Under the pieces are notes generated by a model. That model had not been told where the DNA came from and did not search any database. It was given only the letters and a program-made list of their open reading frames with translations. The position numbers and the translations under genes are program-made. A stretch of 64,000 bases of DNA from Xylanibacillus composti (GTDB lineage: Bacteria; Bacillota; Bacilli; Paenibacillales; K13): the NCBI RefSeq assembly GCF_018403685.1, contig NZ_BOVK01000006.1:173648-237647 (forward strand), read 5' to 3'. Positions within the stretch are counted from its first letter, which is position 1, and each line of letters begins with the position of its first letter. Positions 58,442-64,000 of this stretch are shown one piece after another.

Positions 58442-59539
58442 ATGGAAACGAACATCAAGCATTTTTATGCAGGCGGCAATACGGCGCGAGGATTTATCAG
58501 CATGTTTGATTCGTCTCTTCAAGGATTGGATACGGTTTTTATCTTGAAAGGCGGACCGGGTTCAGGCAAGTCAACGATCATTCGCAGTATCGGCAACAAC
58601 TTGGCCGAGCGGGGGTATGAGATTTGGTTTGTCCACTGTCCCAGTGATAACGGCTCACTCGATGGAGTCATGATCCCGCGCTTGAAAGCAGGCATAGTTA
58701 AAGGGACGGCGCCTTATGTGCTTGAGCCCAAACTGCCGGGGGTTGTAGAAAAGCACGTGGATTTAGGCGAAGCTTGGGATGGTCCTTCGCTTTCCCATCA
58801 GAAGAATGAGATCGAACGCTTGCATAGGGAAATTGCATCCGCCTATGAGCAGGCTTATGCCCAGATGGAAGAAGCCTTGCGTATTCATGACGATTGGGAA
58901 GCAATCTATAAAGCCCATATAGACTTTGCTTCAGCTGATCAATTGACGGAGGAATTGATTGAACGGATTTTTGGAGATGTCGACTTGGGCAAGCAAGCGG
59001 TTCTGCGCCATCGGTTTTTGGGGGCGGCCACGCCGCAAGGGGCTGTAGACTTTATTCCCAATTTGACGCATGACGTTGCCAAGCGCTTTTTTATTAAAGG
59101 GCGCCCGGGCAGCGGCAAGTCAACGATGCTCAGGAAAATCGCGGCTGCTGCGGAAAAGCGGGGGGTCGACTTGGAAATTTATCACTGCGGTTTCGACCCG
59201 AACAGCCTGGATATGGTGATTTTGCGGGAATTGGGCGTGGCGATCTTTGACAGTACGGCTCCTCATGAACATTTTCCTGAGAGAGAAACTGATGAAATCG
59301 TGGACATGTACAAGCGCTGCATACAACCTGGGACGGATGAGGCCTATGCACAGGAGATAGCGCTTCTGCGAGAGCGGTACAGCAACAAGATGAAGGAAGC
59401 TACGCAGTCGTTGGCTCATGCGAAAAAATGGCATGATCTATTGGAGAACATTTATGTGTCAGCTATGGATTTTCGTGTCGTGGACCGGCTCCGTGACCAA
59501 ATTGCTGAAGAATTGGACGCGATTGCAGCAAACGCTTAG
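58442..59539 (+). CDS. PRK06851-type protein with two P-loops
   Basis: A 365-residue cytoplasmic protein composed of two similar ATPase-like halves. Each has a Walker A: KGGPGSGKST near residue 37 and KGRPGSGKST near residue 218, each followed by a second strand of the type EIWFVHCPSDNGSLDGVMI / DLEIYHCGFDPNSLDMVIL. A helical linker (residues about 120-170) joins the halves. Family members are conserved in spore-forming Bacillota; I know of no assigned function. AAAGGAG lies 10 nt before ATG 58442; the frame upstream to 58337 runs through the terminator of the previous gene. Confidence 0.82.
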   Translation: METNIKHFYAGGNTARGFISMFDSSLQGLDTVFILKGGPGSGKSTIIRSIGNNLAERGYEIWFVHCPSDNGSLDGVMIPRLKAGIVKGTAPYVLEPKLPGVVEKHVDLGEAWDGPSLSHQKNEIERLHREIASAYEQAYAQMEEALRIHDDWEAIYKAHIDFASADQLTEELIERIFGDVDLGKQAVLRHRFLGAATPQGAVDFIPNLTHDVAKRFFIKGRPGSGKSTMLRKIAAAAEKRGVDLEIYHCGFDPNSLDMVILRELGVAIFDSTAPHEHFPERETDEIVDMYKRCIQPGTDEAYAQEIALLRERYSNKMKEATQSLAHAKKWHDLLENIYVSAMDFRVVDRLRDQIAEELDAIAANA

Positions 59540-59558
59540 GCGCGAGAAGCAGCATACG

Positions 59559-59584
59559 GACGCTCCCAGACGGGGGCGTCTTTG
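59559..59584 (+). terminator. Intrinsic terminator after the two-P-loop gene
   Basis: GACGCTCCC pairs with GGGGGCGTC (one wobble) around AGAC; the T-tract is short (TTTGCT). Confidence 0.6.
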
Positions 59585-59677
59585 CTGTGCCCATGTCGAT
59601 CGTTCTAGCAACGGACGTGGCAAGCAATCGTCTAGTATGGTAAGGTAACATTAACTATCACTTAAGAGGATGAGCGT

Positions 59678-61858
59678 ATGTCAAAAACAGTTGTTTTAGC
59701 AGAGAAGCCTTCAGTCGGAAGAGATATTGCCCGGGTTCTCAAGTGCCAGCAAAAAGGCAATGGTTACTTTGAAGGCGAGAAGTATATTGTCACTTGGGCG
59801 TTAGGCCATCTGGTCACTCTGGCCGATCCCGAAGCATATGACAACAAGTATAAATCTTGGAGTCTGGAGGACTTGCCGATGCTCCCCCAGCCCTTGAAGC
59901 TTGTTGTCATCAAGCAAACCGGAAAGCAGTTCCAAACCGTCAAGTCCCAATTGCTTCGCAAAGATGTGGCGGATATTGTCATCGCCACGGATGCAGGCCG
60001 GGAAGGCGAGCTTGTCGCCAGATGGATTCTCGAAAAAGCGCATGTCAACAAACCGGTGAAACGCCTATGGATATCTTCTGTAACGGACAAGGCCATTCAG
60101 GAAGGCTTTCAGAATCTGAAGCCGGGTAAAGCATACGAGCATTTATACGCTTCGGCGGCTGCTCGTTCCGCAGCAGATTGGTACGTTGGAATCAATGCGA
60201 CCCGGGCGTTGACGTGCAAGCATAATGCACAGCTTTCCTGCGGCCGGGTACAGACACCGACATTGGCGATTATTGCTCAGCGTGAAGAGGAGATTCGGCA
60301 GTTCAAGCCGCGCACTTATTATGGCATTCGAGCCGATGCGGGCTCCTTGAAGCTGATCTGGCGCGATCAGAAATCGAACCAGACACAGACGTTTGACAAA
60401 GCGGCAGCAGAGCAAGTGATTCGCTTGATTCAGGGCAAGGACGCTGTTGTCAAGCAGATCGATAAGCATTATAAGAAAAGCTATGCCCCGCAGCTGTACG
60501 ACTTAACCGAGCTGCAAAGGGACGCCAACAAAAAGTTCGGCTATTCCGCGAAGGAAACACTCTCCATTATGCAATCGCTCTACGAGCAGCATAAGGCGGT
60601 TACGTATCCGCGTACGGATTCCCGTTATCTGTCTTCAGACATCGTCAGCACGTTGCAGGATCGGCTTCGCGCATGCGGCATTCAGATGTATGCCAAATAT
60701 GCGAACGCGATTTTGAAAGCTGGCATCAAGGCGGGGAAATCCATCGTGGACGATGCCAAAGTAACGGATCATCATGCCATTATCCCAACGGAACAGTCAC
60801 CGGAACTGCGCTCGCTGTCTTTGAAGGAACGTCATATTTATGATCTTGTCGTGAGACGTTTCCTCTCAGCGCTATACCCGCCCTTTGAATACGAGCAGAC
60901 GACGATTCAGGCAGAGATCGGCAAGGAGCTGTTCACGGCACGCGGCAAGACCGTTCTTTCTCAAGGCTGGAAAGAGGTGTACGACCAGGCCATAGAAGAG
61001 GAGGAAACCGAGGAACTGGCTGATCAGGTGCTGCCGCCGATTCGGCAGGGAGAGCAATTGCCAGTGGCTTCTTTACTGCTGACAAGCGGTGAGACAAAGC
61101 CGCCTGCTCGATTCACCGAGGCTGCCTTGCTGACTGCAATGGAAAACCCGATTCCGTATATGTCGAACCGCGATCAGGCTTTGATTCGCACAATTGGCAA
61201 AACAGGCGGTCTGGGCACAGTCGCTACAAGGGCCGATATTATAGACAAGCTGTTCCACAATTTCTCGATCGAACTGGATGGCAAGAGCATACGTCTGACG
61301 GCTAAGGGCAGACAGTTGCTGGAGCTGGTCCCGGACGAATTGAAATCGCCGGAACTGACGGCAGCTTGGGAATTGAAGCTTGAGCAAATTGCGAAGGGCG
61401 CGCTGCCTCAGCAGGAATTTATCCGGGAAATGATGGACTTCGCGGGGAAATCCGTTCGAGAGATCAAGCAGAGCAAGCAAACGTTCAAGCATGACAACTT
61501 GACCTCAACCCGCTGTCCCGATTGCGGCAAGCCGATGCTGGAAGTGAAGGGCAAGCGCGGCCGGATGCTGGTCTGCCAGGACCGCGAGTGCGGCCATCGT
61601 AAAAACTTGGCGAGAACGACGAATGCCCGTTGTCCGCAGTGCCGCAAGAAGATGGAGCTTCGGGGAGAAGGTGAAGGGCAGCTCTTTGTTTGTCTATGTG
61701 GGTACAGAGAGAAGCTGTCTGTGTTTGAGAAGCGGAAAAAAGACAATCCGAAGGTTTCCAAGCGAGAGGTGTCTCAATATTTGCGCAAACAGCAGCAAGA
61801 CGAGCCTATCAATACAGCCTTGGCGGATGCTTTGGCTAAGCTGAAGCTTGACAAGTAA
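59678..61858 (+). CDS. topB: DNA topoisomerase III
   Basis: A 726-residue type IA topoisomerase that decatenates DNA by single-strand passage. The Toprim domain opens the protein (VVLAEKPSVGRDIARV with the catalytic Glu, and ATDAGREGE with the metal-binding acids). The active-site tyrosine is in VTYPRTDSRYL near residue 310, and CGRVQTPTLA is conserved. Two C-terminal zinc-finger-like repeats (CPDCGKP...C...C and CPQCRKK...CLCG) precede a basic tail. GAGGATGAG lies upstream of ATG 59678. This is the Bacillus-type TopB, longer than the core because of the zinc repeats. Confidence 0.96.
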   Translation: MSKTVVLAEKPSVGRDIARVLKCQQKGNGYFEGEKYIVTWALGHLVTLADPEAYDNKYKSWSLEDLPMLPQPLKLVVIKQTGKQFQTVKSQLLRKDVADIVIATDAGREGELVARWILEKAHVNKPVKRLWISSVTDKAIQEGFQNLKPGKAYEHLYASAAARSAADWYVGINATRALTCKHNAQLSCGRVQTPTLAIIAQREEEIRQFKPRTYYGIRADAGSLKLIWRDQKSNQTQTFDKAAAEQVIRLIQGKDAVVKQIDKHYKKSYAPQLYDLTELQRDANKKFGYSAKETLSIMQSLYEQHKAVTYPRTDSRYLSSDIVSTLQDRLRACGIQMYAKYANAILKAGIKAGKSIVDDAKVTDHHAIIPTEQSPELRSLSLKERHIYDLVVRRFLSALYPPFEYEQTTIQAEIGKELFTARGKTVLSQGWKEVYDQAIEEEETEELADQVLPPIRQGEQLPVASLLLTSGETKPPARFTEAALLTAMENPIPYMSNRDQALIRTIGKTGGLGTVATRADIIDKLFHNFSIELDGKSIRLTAKGRQLLELVPDELKSPELTAAWELKLEQIAKGALPQQEFIREMMDFAGKSVREIKQSKQTFKHDNLTSTRCPDCGKPMLEVKGKRGRMLVCQDRECGHRKNLARTTNARCPQCRKKMELRGEGEGQLFVCLCGYREKLSVFEKRKKDNPKVSKREVSQYLRKQQQDEPINTALADALAKLKLDK

Positions 61859-61865
61859 CAATCGG

Positions 61866-61889
61866 GGGGCTGTCCACGTGGACAGCCCC
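61866..61889. terminator. Perfect 24-bp palindrome between convergent genes
   Basis: GGGGCTGTCCAC is followed by its exact reverse complement (centre CACGTG). In RNA it forms a 10-11 bp hairpin for either strand, but neither side has a good T-tract, so it may be a Rho-independent-like pause or a protein-binding site rather than a classic terminator. Confidence 0.45.
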
Positions 61890-61931
61890 TGTTGAATGTG
61901 TTGGCGCTAAATGAAAAGCGTTAGTGAAGGG

Positions 61932-62957
61932 TTATTGCTTCGGGCTCTCCTTCGTTTGTGTCAATTGGCAGGCTTCCGCTATCCTCTTGTATGAGTGGAG
62001 ACGGGCTTGAAAGTCATGAATGGGCGACACGATGAGCAGTTCATCGGTTTGGAACGCTTCCTGAATGGCAAGCAGCGCTTCCTTGACTTGCTCCGGCGTC
62101 CCGATGATGCGCCGTTGTCTTGTTTGCTGAATTCGCATAAGATCGTATTCCGTATACGGGTAATCCTCCGCAGTTTGTACGGATGGGAAATATGATAATT
62201 CCAGTCCTTTCTCCAAACGAAGGAAAAATAAATCCGTACTCCATGCGAGCCGATTGGCTTCTTCCTCCGTGTCTGCACAGATGGCCAAAACCGCTGCCAT
62301 GGCCTGGGGTTTCGGGTACAGGGCAGAGGGCTGGTAATGTTCGCGGTAATACCGCATGGCGCTCTGGCCGCCCGTCACTCCGAAAAATTGCGCAAACGCG
62401 AATGGCAGTCCCAAGCGGGCTGCCAGCTTGGCGCTTTCATCGCTGGAGCCGAGCAGCCATACATCGGGTGCGCTCGGAATGGAGGGCGAGGTATGCAGAC
62501 CGGCAAATCGATGCTCCTCTGGTAGGGTATTGTGCAAATAGTGAAGAATATCCAGGACTTGTTGCGGATATTGTTCGATATTGACGTACTTGTTTTCCTG
62601 CAGCGCTCTGGTGGCTATAGGCATGCCCCCAGGCGCCCTTCCTAGCCCCAAGTCGATTCTCCCCGGCTGAAGCGCTTCGAGCAGCTTGAAGTTTTCGGCG
62701 ACTTTATAGGCGCTGTAATGAGGGAGCATCACTCCGCCCGAGCCAAGTCGGATAGAAGTTGTATGAGCGCCAAGATGAGCAAGCAGTACTTCCGGACTGG
62801 AGTGCGCCAATGATTCGGAGGCATGATGCTCGGACACCCAAAAGCGGGAAAATCCTAGCTGCTCGGTTACTTGGGCAAGCTTTGTTGTTTCGTTAAGCGC
62901 GTCTATCGCCGTACGTCCTTCGGCAATTTGGGACTGATCCAATACGCCCAATCTCAT
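61932..62957 (-). CDS. LLM-class flavin-dependent oxidoreductase
   Basis: A 341-residue bacterial-luciferase-like TIM-barrel enzyme of the single-chain type 1 alkanal-monooxygenase group. Typical parts: LGVLDQSQIAEG start, FSRFWVSEHH, IRLGSGGVMLPHYSAYKVAE, GRIDLGLGRAPGG and LLGSSDESAKLAARLGLPFAFA. It would use FMNH2 to oxidise a small compound; the substrate is unknown. GAGGTGAAC lies just upstream of ATG 62957. A TATAAT on the minus strand (63013-63018) with TTTTCA 17 nt further upstream is its likely promoter. Confidence 0.9.
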   Translation of the reverse strand: MRLGVLDQSQIAEGRTAIDALNETTKLAQVTEQLGFSRFWVSEHHASESLAHSSPEVLLAHLGAHTTSIRLGSGGVMLPHYSAYKVAENFKLLEALQPGRIDLGLGRAPGGMPIATRALQENKYVNIEQYPQQVLDILHYLHNTLPEEHRFAGLHTSPSIPSAPDVWLLGSSDESAKLAARLGLPFAFAQFFGVTGGQSAMRYYREHYQPSALYPKPQAMAAVLAICADTEEEANRLAWSTDLFFLRLEKGLELSYFPSVQTAEDYPYTEYDLMRIQQTRQRRIIGTPEQVKEALLAIQEAFQTDELLIVSPIHDFQARLHSYKRIAEACQLTQTKESPKQ

Positions 62958-63012
62958 GAATGTTCACCTCATGTTTGGTCTATTCGGGATTGCGCCGCCG
63001 AATGTATACCAA

Positions 63013-63041
63013 ATTATAGCATCCTCCTGTTGAAATGAAAA
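63013..63041 (-). promoter_or_regulatory. Probable promoter of the luciferase-like gene (minus strand)
   Basis: On the minus strand TTTTCA (63041-63036), 17 nt and TATAAT (63018-63013). The -35 lies in the T-tract of the upstream gene's terminator. Confidence 0.5.
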
Positions 63042-63067
63042 ATGCCAGTCCCCCTATAGGACTGACA
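63036..63067 (-). terminator. Intrinsic terminator of the 63158-63403 gene (minus strand)
   Basis: On the minus strand TGTCAGTCC pairs with GGACTGGCA (one wobble) around a 7-nt loop, followed by TTTTTC. Confidence 0.78.
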
Positions 63068-63157
63068 TCAAGACGGTGAACTGTGATTGGCCTTTGCAGG
63101 CGACTTTAGCGATGCTTAGCCATGCTTGAGTCAACAGGCATTCAAGCTTGCAAGAGC

Positions 63158-63403
63158 TTATCTGTCTCCGCTCTTTGCGTGGAATCGGACCCCGCGTTTT
63201 TCGCCGCGGTTTTTGTTAATGGCCTGCTGCTCCTCGTCAGTGGGCAGGGAGACCAACTTCCATTCGGTATCGCCTATCATGACATCGCTGGGGAACACGT
63301 CTCCTCGTTTAAGCAGTTCCTCGCGCCCCCATTCGGTCATATAGATCCCGTCCGTCTCAACACGTTCTCCAGAATAAGGGTTCATGCCTTTTTCCTCTGC
63401 CAT
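63158..63403 (-). CDS. Small hypothetical protein
   Basis: An 81-residue soluble protein starting MAEEKGMNPYSGERVETDGIY, with a central GREELLKRGDVFP and a DTEWKLVSLP segment, then a basic tail. The pattern G-x-Y...L-x-x-G-D-x-F-P...W-K-L-V loosely recalls small YjzC-like proteins, but I am not sure. ATG 63403 has AAGGAGGG 8 nt upstream, while the longer frame to 63574 has no site. It is bounded by a terminator downstream and stands alone before the rRNA operon. Confidence 0.62.
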   Translation of the reverse strand: MAEEKGMNPYSGERVETDGIYMTEWGREELLKRGDVFPSDVMIGDTEWKLVSLPTDEEQQAINKNRGEKRGVRFHAKSGDR

Positions 63404-63663
63404 TGGCTGCTCCCTCCTTATCGGTTGTTGGGTCGCGGTGAGGCTGTTACTGTACAGTGAGATGAAACCTTCTTTATCGTTCCCTGTCATCGGCAAAATT
63501 ATGTCGCGCGCGTTCTTCGATCTGGATGCAGACTTTGGAGCCGGATGTATAGAATGACTCCGTTTGGACCACACTTCGTATTATTCGCTCGATGAGCGAT
63601 GCGGTTACGGACGTCACGGACTGACCACGATAACAGCTCGTTATGGAAAAAGAAGGCCTTTGA
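63404..63663. other. Non-coding region before the rRNA promoters
   Basis: I see no gene here. One perfect 10-bp palindrome (ACTGTACAGT, about 63448-63457) stands out; it could be an operator for the minus-strand gene. The rest shows no clear promoter or terminator. Confidence 0.5.
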
Positions 63664-63687
63664 TGAATGACTGGAAGAGAGTACCGC

Positions 63688-63716
63688 TTGCCGGTGAAGC
63701 GAGAACGTGGTATATT
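63688..63716 (+). promoter_or_regulatory. rRNA operon promoter P1
   Basis: TTGCCG (63688-63693), 17-nt spacer, TATATT (63711-63716), in repeat unit 1. Confidence 0.75.
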
Positions 63717-63804
63717 GATCTTCCGGCCGCGAGACGGTGGGGCAAGAGGCAAGCGATCATCCGCGTTTCAAGCTGCGGACTGAATGTCTGGAAGAAAGCA
63801 CCGC

Positions 63805-63833
63805 TTGCGGGTGAAGCGAGAACGTGATATATT
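63805..63833 (+). promoter_or_regulatory. rRNA operon promoter P2
   Basis: TTGCGG (63805-63810), 17-nt spacer, TATATT (63828-63833), in repeat unit 2. Confidence 0.75.
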
Positions 63834-63923
63834 GTTCTTCCGGCCGCGAGAGCGGTTGGAGCAAGAGGCAAGCGATTATCCGCGTTTCAAGCTGCGGCTT
63901 GGGAGTCTGGAAGAAAGCACTGC

Positions 63924-63952
63924 TTGCAAGAGTAGCGAGAACGTGATATATT
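63924..63952 (+). promoter_or_regulatory. rRNA operon promoter P3
   Basis: TTGCAA (63924-63929), 17-nt spacer, TATATT (63947-63952), in repeat unit 3, nearest the rRNA gene. Confidence 0.78.
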
Positions 63953-63981
63953 GATCTTCCGGCCAGTTGGCTGGTACCGCA

Positions 63982-63996
63982 CTTTGAAAACTGAAC
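63982..63996 (+). promoter_or_regulatory. 16S rRNA leader box
   Basis: CTTTGAAAACTGAAC is the conserved leader element found shortly before 16S (and 23S) rRNA genes in Bacillales. The 16S gene itself must start just after the window ends. Confidence 0.75.
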
Positions 63997-64000
63997 AGCG

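Larger units (their letters stand above)
63664..63964 (+). repeat. Tandem repeat of about 118 bp, 2.6 copies, each with a promoter
   Basis: Unit 1 starts at 63664, unit 2 at 63781 (period 117) and unit 3 at about 63900 (period 119) and ends after the CTTCCGGCC at 63964. Shared segments include CTGGAAGA(A/G)AG, GCGAGAACGTG(A/G)TATATT, CTTCCGGCC and, between units 1-2 and 2-3, ATCCGCGTTTCAAGCTGCGG. Differences between copies are scattered single bases. Confidence 0.9.

Noticed and set aside
63564..63827. Plus-strand frame of 87 codons across the repeats, and its minus-strand counterparts
   Set aside because: The frame arises from the promoter repeat of the rRNA operon; the repeated peptide (PLAGEART) simply follows the DNA repeat.
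63664..63964. Tandem repeat considered as a CRISPR array
   Set aside because: The units are about 118 bp with no short direct repeats separated by unique spacers, and each carries a promoter.

Overview
This is 64 kb of chromosome from a spore-forming, low-to-mid GC Bacillota, most likely Paenibacillaceae. The signs are an alpha/beta-type small acid-soluble spore protein, a CotF-like coat protein, a Spo0E-like phosphatase, strong AAGGAGG ribosome sites with frequent GTG/TTG starts, and a Bacillales-type leader box for an rRNA operon at the right edge. Gene density is high and most genes look vertically inherited. I see no prophage, insertion sequence, tRNA gene or CRISPR array. The species cannot be fixed from the sequence alone.

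Layout. 0-5 kb: DUF58-like and DUF4129 genes, thyA-dfrA, two small orphans, thiamine pyrophosphokinase and a convergent HAD hydrolase. 5.6-9.4 kb: a 2-oxoacid:ferredoxin oxidoreductase operon whose four classical subunits are fused into two polypeptides (gamma-delta and alpha-beta), closed by a strong terminator. 9.4-14.4 kb: membrane proteins, Spo0E-like, Cu/Zn SOD, PspC, an SDR overlapping a spore-protein gene, and a FixH/YtkA-like lipoprotein. 14.5-17.6 kb: a YdeP-type molybdopterin oxidoreductase with FdhD. 17.7-29.9 kb: a cobalamin salvage and late-biosynthesis cluster (cobA/O, cobQ, cobT; then a cobalamin riboswitch controlling btuF-btuC-btuD::cbiZ-cbiB-cobD-cobU-cobS and a second, degenerate cobU-like gene). 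No corrin-ring synthesis genes are in the window, so this cluster imports corrinoids and completes them.

30-45 kb: ABC transporter genes, glycerophosphodiesterase, HD hydrolase and an anchored L,D-transpeptidase; an operon pairing an autoinducer-synthase-like acyltransferase with a ThiF/E1-like adenylyltransferase, divergent from a membrane HD-GYP protein; a broken PIG-L deacetylase; a DMT transporter and several small conserved proteins. 45-54 kb: Mug-type glycosylase, two overlapping ABC-F genes, VOC protein, M48 protease, hydrolase, metallophosphoesterase, two small minus-strand genes and a CotF-like protein with QHQ repeats. 54-58 kb: two genes each split by what looks like one surplus G in a G-run. 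58-64 kb: PRK06851-like two-P-loop protein, topoisomerase III, a luciferase-like oxidoreductase, a small orphan, then three near-identical tandem promoters pointing into the 16S rRNA gene just beyond the window.

The most notable items are the acyltransferase/ThiF pair (a candidate small-molecule or signal pathway), the riboswitch with four mutually complementary 7-nt segments, the triplicated rRNA promoter unit, the two CobU homologues, and the two G-run frameshifts.
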